Assembly (NCBI GenBank): GCA_963803265.1
Contig: CAWDLZ010000011.1
Span: 248,001 to 312,000 of the forward strand
DNA length: 64,000 nt
Direction: 5' to 3'
From: CAIKMD01 sp963803265
GTDB taxonomy: Bacteria; Pseudomonadota; Alphaproteobacteria; ATCC43930; CGMCC-115725
The position numbers and the translations under genes are program-made. The notes beneath the pieces were generated by a model that worked only from the letters and a program-made list of their open reading frames with translations, was not told where the DNA came from and ran no database searches. Each line of letters starts with the position of its first letter. The stretch's first letter is position 1. Of this stretch, positions 27,992 to 36,068 are shown piece by piece.

Positions 27992-28756
27992 ATGGCCACC
28001 TCGCGCAAGGCGGGCCTCGTCACCGGGGCGGCCAACGGGATCGGGCGAAGCGCCGCGCTGGCCTTGGCGCGCGCTGGCTATGACGTCGCGATCAATTACA
28101 GCCGCAGCGACGCGGCGGCCCGCGAGGTCGCGGCCGAGGCCGAAAAGGCCGGCGCCAAGACGCTGCTGTGCAAATGCGACGTGGCCGACGATCCGGGCGT
28201 GCGCCAGATGCTGAAGAATGTCGGCGCGGCCTTCGGTCGGCTGGACGCGCTCATCAACAATGCCGGCACGACCACCGAGGTCCATCCCAAGGATTTCGAG
28301 GGCATGACGATCGAGGAATGGGACCGCATCTTCGCCGTCAATGTGCGCGGCATGTTCTCGGTCACGCGCGCGGCGCTCGCCCTTTTGAAAGAGGCGCCGG
28401 AGCCCGCGATCGTCAACACGGCGAGCATCGTCGGCCTGCGTCCCGGGCCGCAGCCTCTCGCCTACGCCGCCAGCAAGGCCGCCGTCGTCAGCCTTACCAA
28501 GACGCTTGCGCTCAATCTCGGCCCCAAGATCCGCGTCAACGCCGTGGCGCCGGGATGGATGGAAGGCGATTGGATGAAGCGCATGCTCAAGGACCATTAC
28601 GACGATCTGATGGCGCGGCGCGCCAAGGCGACGCCCTTGAAGCGCTGCGTCACCGCCGACGACGTGGCCGAGACCATGATGTCCTTGATCGAGAGCAACC
28701 GCTTCGTCACCGGCGAGATCATCGTCATAGACGGCGGCTTCGCCAGCTCGACCTGA
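27992..28756 (+). CDS. Short-chain dehydrogenase/reductase (FabG-like)
   Basis: 254 residues from the ATG at 27992, with GGGAGGGCTC just upstream (an upstream ATG at 27965 lacks a site). Cofactor motif TGAANGIG, NNAG at about residue 88, catalytic Ser in NTASIVG, and YAASK with Tyr and Lys of the triad. Terminal IDGG motif. NAD(P)-dependent oxidoreductase; the basic NYSRSD after beta-2 suggests NADP(H). It lies between the M24 pair and an aryl-AMP ligase in one run of plus-strand genes, so probably acts in the same catabolic pathway. Confidence 0.88.
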   Translation: MATSRKAGLVTGAANGIGRSAALALARAGYDVAINYSRSDAAAREVAAEAEKAGAKTLLCKCDVADDPGVRQMLKNVGAAFGRLDALINNAGTTTEVHPKDFEGMTIEEWDRIFAVNVRGMFSVTRAALALLKEAPEPAIVNTASIVGLRPGPQPLAYAASKAAVVSLTKTLALNLGPKIRVNAVAPGWMEGDWMKRMLKDHYDDLMARRAKATPLKRCVTADDVAETMMSLIESNRFVTGEIIVIDGGFASST

Positions 28757-28766
28757 GGCAAGCCTC

Positions 28767-30406
28767 GTGCTCCCGGCGTCGTTCCCTTTCCGCCCGAATT
28801 CGCCGCGCGCTATCGCGCCAAGGGCTATTGGCGGGACAAGCCCTTGCGCGAAGAGTTCGCCGCGGTCTTCAAGGCGTTCGGGCCGCGCGTCGCGCTCATC
28901 GACCGCGACCGGGTGTTCACTTACGCGGATATCGACGAAAAAAGCGACAATCTGGCGTTGAACCTTCTCGCGCTCGGCCTCAAGCCCCTGGACCGGGTGG
29001 TGCCGACGCTGCCCAACGTCGCCGAGTTCGTCATCCTTTATTTCGCCTTGCAGAAGATTGGCTGCATCCCGATCGCGGCGCTCGCGACCCATCGCCACAA
29101 CGAGATCAGCCAGTTCGTGAAGATCGCGCAGGCGGTAGCCTGCGTCTATCCCGAGCGGCAGGGCGATTTCGCGTTCGGGCCGATGATCCGCCGCGTGGCC
29201 GAGGAAAGCCCGTGCCTCAAATTCGCGATCGTCCTCGGCAAGGCGGGCCCGGGCGAGATCGCGCTCGCCGATCTCATCGAGACGCCGGCGACGCTGCCGA
29301 AATCGGAGCTCTCGAGGCTCGCGATCGACCCCGTCGATCCGTGCATCTTCCAGCTTTCGGGCGGCACTACCGGTGTTCCCAAGCTCATCCCGCGGACCCA
29401 CAATGATTACGCCTATAATTCCAAGACCGCAGCGGGCGTGTGCGGCGTCACGGCGGATTCCGTGCTGCTCATCGTGTTGCCGATCGCGCACAACCTGCCC
29501 TTGGCCTGTCCCGGCCTCCAGGGCTTCCTGTTGAACGGCGGCGCGGTCGTGCTCAGCCAGAGCGCGCGGCCGGAAGACGTGTTCCCGCTCGTGGCCAAGC
29601 ACCGCGTCACCCATATCAAGGTGGTGCCGGCGCTGCTCATCCGCTGGATCAACTCGCCGGACGTGACGAAGCACGACACCTCGTCGGTGCGCTACATCCA
29701 AAGCGGCGGCCAGCGCCTCCAGCCCGAGGTGCGATTGAGGACGAAGGAGCTGATACCGAGCTGCTTCGTCCAGGAGAATTTCGGCATGTCGGAAGGGATG
29801 CTGATGTTCGCCAAGATCGACGATCCCGAGGATGTCCGCCTCGAGACCGTGGGCTTTCCGATCTCGCCCGACGACGAGGTGCGGCTCCTCGACGACGACG
29901 ACAATATCGTCAAATTCGGCGAGGTCGGGGAATTTTGCGCGCGCGGGCCCTATACGCTGCGCGGCTATTACGGGGCGGCCGAGCACAATGCCAAGGCCTT
30001 CACCTCGGACGGGTTCTATCGCTCGGGCGATCTGATGATGCAGCACCGATCCGGCGCCTATATGGTCGAGGGCCGCAAGAAGGACTTGATCAACCGCGGC
30101 GGCGAGAAGATCAGCGCCGAGGAGATCGAGAATCTGATCCTCTCGCACCCCTCCGTGCAGAACGTCGCTTGCGTCGCGATGCCCGATCCCGCCATGGGCG
30201 AGCGGATGTGCGCCTGCATCATCTTGAAGGCTGGCAAGAATCTTACGCTGCCCGACCTCGTCGCCTATCTCAACACCAAGGAGATCGCCAAGTTCAAGCT
30301 GCCCGAGCGCATGCAGATCATGGCCGATTTCCCGCTCTCGGCTTTCGGCAAGGTGTCGAAGAAGACGCTCGTCGAGATAGTCGTGCAAAACGCCAAGGCC
30401 GGGTGA
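28767..30406 (+). CDS. EntE/DhbE-like aryl-acid AMP ligase (N-terminal single-base shift)
   Basis: Adenylate-forming enzyme with core motifs FQLSGGTTGVPKLIPRTHNDY, SGDLMMQ, GRKKDLINRGGEKISAEEIE and the catalytic Lys in FGKVSKKTL. The LSGGTTGxPKLIPRTHNDY stretch is almost exactly that of 2,3-dihydroxybenzoate-AMP ligases. The long frame has no ATG or GTG, yet the codons before it read FPPEFAARYRAKGYWRDKPLREEF, the usual EntE N-terminus. Adding one base near 28790 joins this to the GTG at 28767 and gives 546 residues, the family length. No NRPS or siderophore genes are near, so it may activate an aromatic acid for CoA-dependent catabolism. Confidence 0.85.
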
Positions 30407-30408
30407 CG

Positions 30409-31251
30409 ATGCGGATCATCGATCTCCATTGCTATCCCAATACCGAGCCCTGGATTCGCTGCCAGGGCCCTTATGTCGAGGCGCTGGCCAAATACTGGAA
30501 CAGGGCCTGGACCTGGAAAGAGGAAGACGCGGTGGTCGCGGAATTCGCCGCCGCCGGCGTCGAGGCGGTGCTGGTCGCGCTCGATTTCGAGACCACGACC
30601 GGCACCCCGCCCTGCAGCAACGACTATGTGAAGGGCATCCAGCGCCGCCACCCAGACCGCATCATCCATGCCTGGGCGGCGGTCGATCCGTTCAAGGGCG
30701 AGATCGCGATTCAGGAGGCGAAGAAGGCGATCGGCGAGCTGGGCATGCTCGGCTTCCACTTCCACCCCATCATGGGGCATTTCGCGGTCAACGACCGGCG
30801 CCTCTATCCGCTGTTCGAGACCATCGCGACGCTGAAAGCGCCGGTGATGATCGATGTCGGCACCACCGGCATGGGCGCGGGGATGCCGGGCGGGTTGGGC
30901 GCGCGCATCCGCCACGCGCACCCCTCGGCGATCGACGATCTCGCCGCCGATTTCCCCAGCCTTACCATTATCGCGGCGCATCCCGGCTGGCCCTGGGTCG
31001 ACGAGATGACGGCGGTCGCGATGCACAAGGGCAACGTCTACTGGGAGATGTCGGGCTGGGCGCCGAAATATTTCCCGGCGCAGCTGAAGATCGACATCCG
31101 CTCGCGGCTCCAGGACAAGGTGATGTTCGGCTCGGACTATCCGAGCATCCCCTATGACCGCCTCTTCAAGGAATGGGCCGAGCTCGGCTATGCCGAGACG
31201 GTGATGGAAAAAATCTTCCACCAGAACGCCGAGCGCATTCTCGGGCTCTAG
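30409..31251 (+). CDS. Amidohydrolase-2 family (ACMSD/decarboxylase-like) protein
   Basis: 280 residues; starts two bases after the ligase stop, clearly the same operon. TIM-barrel metal hydrolase of the Amidohydro_2 group: N-terminal IDLHCYPN (only one of the two HxH metal histidines is plain), GFHFHPIMGHF, AAHPGWPW and FGSDYPSIPYD with the late Asp. Members decarboxylate or hydrate aromatic and dicarboxylic acids. Next to an aryl-AMP ligase and SDR it may act on an aromatic acid intermediate; the exact reaction is unknown. Confidence 0.83.
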   Translation: MRIIDLHCYPNTEPWIRCQGPYVEALAKYWNRAWTWKEEDAVVAEFAAAGVEAVLVALDFETTTGTPPCSNDYVKGIQRRHPDRIIHAWAAVDPFKGEIAIQEAKKAIGELGMLGFHFHPIMGHFAVNDRRLYPLFETIATLKAPVMIDVGTTGMGAGMPGGLGARIRHAHPSAIDDLAADFPSLTIIAAHPGWPWVDEMTAVAMHKGNVYWEMSGWAPKYFPAQLKIDIRSRLQDKVMFGSDYPSIPYDRLFKEWAELGYAETVMEKIFHQNAERILGL

Positions 31252-31306
31252 GCCCGGCCGTCGCGGTGTTGTGATTGCCGCCTTGTGCCCGGAGGCGACA
31301 TCCCGC

Positions 31307-31363
31307 TTCTGCCAAAAGGAGCAGAATGCTATCTTTCACAAGGCTTCCTCGTCACGCGAGGAA
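31307..31363 (+). terminator. Two consecutive hairpins between operons
   Basis: TTCTGC (31307-31312) pairs with GCAGAA (31321-31326), and TTCCTCG (31345-31351) pairs with CGAGGAA (31357-31363). They follow the amidohydrolase gene and precede the next start. No T-run follows, so termination is uncertain; one could be an operator. Confidence 0.3.
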
Positions 31364-31385
31364 TGTCGGTTGAAGGGAGGATCGC

Positions 31386-32055
31386 ATGACTGGGATACCG
31401 GGCTGCTTGCGCTTCGGCGCCGCAGCGATCGCGCTTGCCGCCGCCCTCTATGGAACGGCGCCCGCGCGCGCGGCCGATATCATCGCCGAATGGCCGACCA
31501 TCCAGATGCCGCCGCCGCCACAATTGAAGCCGGTGACTGTCGACCCCAAGACCACCGCGCTTCTACTGTTCGATTTCATGACCGCGAATTGCAGCATGGA
31601 GACGCGACCGCGCTGCGTCGAACGTGGTGCCGAAGCTCAAGGCGCTGGTGGACCGGGCGCGCGCGGCGGGAATGCTGGTCGCCTATACCCTGCCCGGCGG
31701 CGGCAAGATCGTCGATCCCGGCATCTCGCCGCATGACGGCGAAGTGGTGAACCAGAAACAAGGCGGACCCGACAAGTTCCTCGGCAGCGACCTCGACCAG
31801 CGCTTGAAGGATCATGGCATCAAGACCGTGATCCTCTGCGGCAACTCGGCGCAAGGCATCGGCCTCGGAACCGGCACCCCCGCGGCGCAGCGCGGCTATT
31901 ACGTGGTCTATCCGGTGGATTGCCTGCCGGCGGAGAGCGCGTTCCGCGAAGCTTATGCGGCATGGCACATGGGCGGCGGCGGCCCACCGGTCACGACCAA
32001 GTGGGTGACGGTGACGCGCAGCGACATGATAACGTTCGGGAACGCAAACCGTTAA
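31386..32055 (+). pseudogene. Exported isochorismatase-like cysteine hydrolase, one frameshift
   Basis: ATG with GGGAGGATCGC upstream. A Sec signal peptide (APARA-AD) precedes an isochorismatase-like domain: LLLFDFM carries the Asp, and VILCGNSAQG holds the Cys nucleophile. The frame shifts near 31620; dropping one base joins NCSMETRPRC to NVVPKLKALVDRARAAG and yields 222 residues. Isochorismatase-fold amidases are normally cytoplasmic; an exported one is uncommon. Probably hydrolyses an amide in the periplasm. Confidence 0.78.
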
Positions 32056-32113
32056 CTATCGGCCGCGGCGTCGCTCTGGGATAAGAACGAGAAACGATCC
32101 TTGGAGCGGGCAC

Positions 32114-32506
32114 ATGCAGACGTCGATCTTCATCGCGAAGCTGCCAGGCCCGATTTTTGTGCTGGTCGGGATCGCCTTGCTGGTGCGGCGCGAAATGTTT
32201 CGCGGCCTCCTGCAGGATTTCCTCAAAAGCCCCGCGCTGATCTATCTCGCCGGCGTTCTTGGCTTACTCTGCGGCTTGGCCCTGGTGCTCGCTCACAATG
32301 TCTGGGCGCTCGACTGGCGGCTTATCATCACGCTCGTCGGTTGGGTGTCCATTGTTCGCGCCGTGGTCACCATCTTCGCGCCGCAATGGATCGTGTCGAT
32401 CGGGTCGAAACTCCTCGAACATCGCATGATCTTCTTCGGCGCGGGCGTTATTGACCTCGTCGTCGGCTTCGTCCTGAGCTATTTCGGCTATCTGGCTGGA
32501 GCCTGA
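32114..32506 (+). CDS. Small four-helix membrane protein, unknown function
   Basis: 130 residues with four hydrophobic segments (around 9-24, 40-60, 67-90 and 104-127). No catalytic motif. It stands alone on the plus strand, with GGAGCGGGCAC before the ATG. No family can be named with confidence. Confidence 0.75.
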   Translation: MQTSIFIAKLPGPIFVLVGIALLVRREMFRGLLQDFLKSPALIYLAGVLGLLCGLALVLAHNVWALDWRLIITLVGWVSIVRAVVTIFAPQWIVSIGSKLLEHRMIFFGAGVIDLVVGFVLSYFGYLAGA

Positions 32507-32531
32507 CCGAGCCTGGGCCGAGCCGCCACTG

Positions 32532-32732
32532 TCAGCGATTGATGAGCCAGAGCAAGAGCGAGAGCACCACGCTAATCACGATGCACGTGGCGATCGGAAA
32601 GTAGAACGAGCCGTGCTCGCCTTGAACATTGATGTCGCCGGGCAAGCGTCCGAGGCCGAGCTTGGCGAGCCACGGCCACAGCAAGCCTACGGCCGCGACG
32701 GTCAAGCCGATAGCGACGAGGCTGCGTCCCAT
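32532..32732 (-). CDS. DUF2905-type small membrane protein
   Basis: 66 residues from the ATG at 32732 (GGAAGGGATCGG upstream), preferred to a long upstream extension that overlaps the next gene. Two transmembrane segments flank the conserved LGRLPGDINVQGEHGSFYFPIATCIVISV, which is the hallmark of DUF2905. Function unknown in the family. It lies 12 bp after the ornithine decarboxylase stop and may be co-transcribed with it. Confidence 0.85.
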   Translation of the reverse strand: MGRSLVAIGLTVAAVGLLWPWLAKLGLGRLPGDINVQGEHGSFYFPIATCIVISVVLSLLLWLINR

Positions 32733-32743
32733 CCGATCCCTTC

Positions 32744-33949
32744 CTACGGCGTCGCGAGCAGCGGCTGGTCCGCGACCTCGACCACACGGGCGCGGTCGAA
32801 GCCGTTGAACGCGGTGCGCAGGCAGGCGCCATACGCGCCGAGCTGGCCGATCTCGATCCAGTCGCCCTCGCGTACGTCGCCCGGCAGAACGAAGGGTCCG
32901 CGCATGCGATCGGCGCTGTCGCACGTCGGGCCGAACAGCTCGAACTCGACGCCGGGCGCGGCCGATGGGCGAAGGAGCCGCACCGGAAAGCGAAATCCGG
33001 GCACGCCGGCGTCCGAAAGGCTGCCATAGACGCCATCGTTAATGTAGAGCGCGCCGTCGCGCCGCAACTGAACCTGAACGACGACCGAGACGCCGCCCGC
33101 CACGAGGGCGCGGCCGGGCTCGGCCCAAAGGCTTGTGCCCTTGAGATCGAGCCGGCCGAACGCTTCGGCGATCGTCGCCATGTAGGCGCTCAAGGGCGGC
33201 GGCGTCACGTCGGGGTAGCTGACGGGAAAGCCGCCACCGAGATCGAGCGACGTCGACCTCGACGCCCGACTCGCGGATGGTCTCGCCGGCGAGGGCGAGG
33301 GCGCGCGCGTAAGATTCGGGCTCAAGGCATTGCGAGCCGACATGGAAAGAGACGCCGAGACGCAAGGCATCCGGACGCGCGGCCCGAAGGAGCGCCGCCG
33401 CTTCCTCGGGCGAGGCGCCGAACTTGCCGCTGAGATCGTAAACCGCGCCGCCCTTGGGCAGGGCGAGGCGCACGAAGAGGCCTAGATCCGCGGCAGCAAC
33501 GCCGCCCATGCGGGTCTCGCCGAGGATCTTTTCGAGCTCGTCGGCGCTGTCGAGCGCGAAGTCGCGCACGCCGTGCAGGCGCCAGGCCTCGCGGATCGCG
33601 GGGCGCGCCTTCACCGGGTGCATGTAGTGAATCGCCGCGTCGGCGAACATATTGCGCACCAGCGCGATCTCGCCGGGCGAGGCGCAGTCGAAGTGCCGCA
33701 CGCCCGCGGCGTGGACCGCGCGGGCACGCTCGGCTCGGGATTGCATTTGACGGCATAGAGCGCGTCGCCCGGAAAGAGCGCGAGAAAGCGCGCCGCCGCC
33801 GCTTCGATCGCCGCCGGGCGCAGGCAGTGGAGCGGCAAGGACGGACGCTCGGCGGCGACCGCCTCGTCAACGAGGGGATGCGGCCGGTCGCCGACATCGA
33901 ATTTGCGGCGCAGCGGCGAAACGGCGGCACGGAAGCGGGAAACGGCCAT
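32744..33949 (-). pseudogene. Ornithine decarboxylase-like PLP enzyme (alanine racemase fold), two compensating indels
   Basis: Starts MAVSRFRAAVSPLRRKF; YAVKCNP carries the PLP lysine, followed after repair by VRHFDCASPGEIALV, FHVGSQC, LDLGGGFPVSYP, and CDSADRMRGPFVLP, whose CDS-x-D is the ornithine decarboxylase substrate motif. The frame breaks near 33725 (one base short) and near 33250 (one base extra); repaired length is 401 residues, exactly the alphaproteobacterial type. It converts ornithine to putrescine. GAGG lies eight bases before the start, with a strong hairpin just upstream. An agmatinase is the next gene, consistent with putrescine synthesis. Confidence 0.85.
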
Positions 33950-34293
33950 TGAACGCACCTCACGGCCGGCGATCGGGCCGGCGAATGGCCCCGCGGGCGC
34001 AAAGGCGCGGCGCGGGAGACGGATGATGGGGAAAGAGTTCGGCGGGGGACGGACGCAAAGGCGTCCGGCGACCTACCGCGCGGTCTCAGCGACCGCCCGC
34101 TTCGGGGCAACAACCATATCGAGCTCCTCTAAGGAGACCGGCCCACTGGCGACCGGCTCGACCGAAAAGGACGCTTTACGTCGTTGCATAACCTCGATGG
34201 GCCATCGGCACGTGCGATCGGCGTTCGCGCGCGTATATATGCCGATGATTTCCGGATGCAAGGTTAATTTCGCGCGCCGCGAAAATTATTTGG
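33950..34293 (-). ncRNA. Candidate structured leader of the ornithine decarboxylase gene (speF-type)
   Basis: 344 bp without a conserved gene between agmatinase and the decarboxylase. Three strong hairpins: 34050-34067 (7-bp stem), 33997-34008, and GCCGGC/GCCGGC at 33965-33982 just above the ribosome binding site. Two stems share the same loop (CTTT on the transcript). A speF leader RNA motif upstream of this gene is known in Alphaproteobacteria. A 62-codon reading (34261-34073, TTG start, or 38 codons from an ATG at 34189) could be a leader peptide, but has no good ribosome site. Confidence 0.35.
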
Positions 34294-35190
34294 TCAGCGA
34301 TCCTCGCCGGGCGCGATGAGCGCCAAATATTCCCAAACCATCGTCGCCGCGGCGAGCGCGGTGATCCCCGACACGTCGTAAGGCGGCGATACCTCGACCA
34401 CGTCCATGCCGCAAAACCTCGCGCCAGCGAGACGCCGCAGGATCGCCTGGGCCTGCCAGGTGGCGAGCCCGCCGATCTCGGGCGTGCCGGTGCCGGGCGC
34501 GAAAGCCGGGTCGAGCGCGTCAACGTCGAAGCTGAGATAGGCGGGCGCGCCGCCGATCGCCCGCGCGATTCGGTCGGCGACGGCCGCGGGCCCCGATTCG
34601 TGAACGGCCTCGGAGCTGACGATGGTGACGCCTTTCGCCACCGTCCAGTCGTGCACCGCGCGCTGCACCGGCGAGCGGATGCCGATCTGAACCATCCGCT
34701 TCGGATCGACGAGGCCCTCCTCGATCGCGTGGAAGAAGACCGAGCCGTGGCCATGAAGCTGGCCGAAGGTGTCGGGCCAGGTGTCGACATGGGCGTCGAA
34801 ATGCACCAAGGCGAGCGGTCCGGTGCGGCGCGCGAGGGCGCGCAACAGCGCCAGCGTGATCGCGTGATCCCCGCCCAGCGTGAGGAGGTGCTCGACTGTT
34901 CCGGCCTCGGCCTCGATGGCCTTAAGGCTGGCTTCGAGATCGCCATGGACGATCGCCAGATTACCGATATCGGCCAAGTCGAGCGCCGCCGGATCGGCCC
35001 AGCTTCCCGGATGCGCGCCGTCAACCAGCATGTGGCTTGCTTGCCGGATCGCCTGCGGACCGAAACGCGCGCCGGCGCGATTGCTCGTGCCGAGATCGAG
35101 CGGCACGCCGGCCACGCAGAATGCCGCGTCCCGGTTGGTGCGGGCGGTGCCGAGAAAGCTGGGCGGGAGCGCGTAGGTTGGGGACGCCAT
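34294..35190 (-). CDS. Agmatinase/guanidino-acid ureohydrolase
   Basis: 298 residues, arginase superfamily. The binuclear Mn ligands are all visible: GGDH (106-109), FDAHVD (131-136) and SFDVDALDP near 220. GAGGAGACGATCG precedes the ATG. The enzyme removes urea from agmatine or a related guanidino compound, giving putrescine in the cytoplasm. The downstream ornithine decarboxylase gene offers a second route to putrescine. Need for Mn fits with the MntR-type gene just upstream, though regulation is not shown. Guanidinobutyrase is an alternative. Confidence 0.87.
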   Translation of the reverse strand: MASPTYALPPSFLGTARTNRDAAFCVAGVPLDLGTSNRAGARFGPQAIRQASHMLVDGAHPGSWADPAALDLADIGNLAIVHGDLEASLKAIEAEAGTVEHLLTLGGDHAITLALLRALARRTGPLALVHFDAHVDTWPDTFGQLHGHGSVFFHAIEEGLVDPKRMVQIGIRSPVQRAVHDWTVAKGVTIVSSEAVHESGPAAVADRIARAIGGAPAYLSFDVDALDPAFAPGTGTPEIGGLATWQAQAILRRLAGARFCGMDVVEVSPPYDVSGITALAAATMVWEYLALIAPGEDR

Positions 35191-35269
35191 CGATCGTCTC
35201 CTCGGTGAATTGGAAAGCCTATAGATAAAAGCCGATTAAGGCGCGATGGGGATTCGACGGCAACGCAAC

Positions 35270-35755
35270 TCACCGCTCCTTGGTCAGGCGCTCGGTGAGG
35301 CGCATCAAAGCGGCCAAGGTTTCTTCGCTGGCGTGATGCTCAAGCCCCTCGAAATCGTCCTCGGCCGTTTCCGGGCTGACGCCGATCGCGAGCAGGAATT
35401 CGCGCACGATGCGATGGCGCTCGCGGGACCACTGCGCGATCGCCTGGCCGCGCTTCGTCAGGAAGATCGAGCGGTAAGGCCGGCTCGTCGCCAGCCCATC
35501 GCGCACCAGGCGCGCGACCGTGTTGGTCACCGTCGCCTGCGTCACGCCGAGCGCGCGGGCGATGTCGGCGGCGCGGGCCTCGCCGGTGGCCGCGATGAGA
35601 TCGTCGATGAGCTCGACATAGTCCTCGGCAACCTCGGTCTGCCGCGCTTTGCGCGCGCGGGCGAAGCGTTCGGGCCGGGGCTTCAGGGCCGGCGGATTAC
35701 CGCTCGCGGCGGTTGCGCGCCGCCGGTTACGGGCCGCGGAGGCTGCCGTCGTCAT
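35270..35755 (-). CDS. mntR: MntR-type manganese-responsive repressor (DtxR family)
   Basis: 161 residues: basic N-terminal tail, winged helix (AADIARALGVTQATVTNTVARLVRDGLA) and a dimerisation/metal domain. The six MntR ligands can be read: EDYVELI (Asp, Glu), RERHRIVREFL (His) and EGLEHHASEE (Glu, Glu, His), so Mn(II) binding rather than the Fe-type DtxR site is expected. Divergent from a small membrane protein and TonB receptor pair that is its natural target. 161 residues, without the SH3-like third domain of DtxR. Confidence 0.9.
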   Translation of the reverse strand: MTTAASAARNRRRATAASGNPPALKPRPERFARARKARQTEVAEDYVELIDDLIAATGEARAADIARALGVTQATVTNTVARLVRDGLATSRPYRSIFLTKRGQAIAQWSRERHRIVREFLLAIGVSPETAEDDFEGLEHHASEETLAALMRLTERLTKER

Positions 35756-35792
35756 GGCCGTACTGTGCGCGAGGGCGCGCGAGCCCGCAAGC

Positions 35793-35821
35793 TTGACCAG
35801 AGATTATGCTGAGGCTAAACT
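35793..35821 (+). promoter_or_regulatory. Sigma-70-type promoter of the TonB receptor unit
   Basis: TTGACC (35793-35798), exactly 17 bp, TAAACT (35816-35821). Directed toward the membrane protein and receptor genes. The -10 is followed by the AT-rich, imperfectly palindromic TTTTAGGTATTCACTTAAG, a reasonable place for an MntR operator, though it does not match the enteric MntR box. Confidence 0.5.
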
Positions 35822-35864
35822 TTTAGGTATTCACTTAAGCCCGGGCCTCAAGCTTGCGCTGGAA

Positions 35865-36068
35865 ATGTCTCGCCTCGTGCATCTCCTCTTCGCCGCGCTC
35901 CGCGATCGCCTGAGAGCCGCGCTTTTCCTCACGGGGTTGGTGGCGGCCGCAGTCGCGGACATGCTGGCGCCGCGCCCGGTCTATGCCTGGTATTGGCATG
36001 CCGCCGAGATCGGCTATGTCGGCGTCGCTTGCGCGCTCATGCTAGGCCGCAGCCAGGCGCGGGAGTGA
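35865..36068 (+). CDS. Small two-helix membrane protein upstream of TonB receptor
   Basis: 67 residues from the only in-frame ATG downstream of the promoter. Two hydrophobic segments (ALFLTGLVAAAVADML and EIGYVGVACALML) joined by a Tyr/Trp-rich turn VYAWYWHAA. The stop TGA overlaps the receptor start (TGATG), so the pair is coupled. Unknown function; perhaps an accessory to the metal uptake system. Confidence 0.65.
   Translation: MSRLVHLLFAALRDRLRAALFLTGLVAAAVADMLAPRPVYAWYWHAAEIGYVGVACALMLGRSQARE

Noticed and set aside
27821..30388. 855-codon minus-strand ORF under the SDR and AMP ligase
   Set aside because: The plus-strand genes have full enzyme signatures; the minus reading is His/Arg/Asp-rich with no domain.
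34073..34261. 62-codon ORF before ornithine decarboxylase as an independent gene
   Set aside because: TTG start without ribosome site, no recognisable family; kept only as a possible leader peptide inside the structured region.
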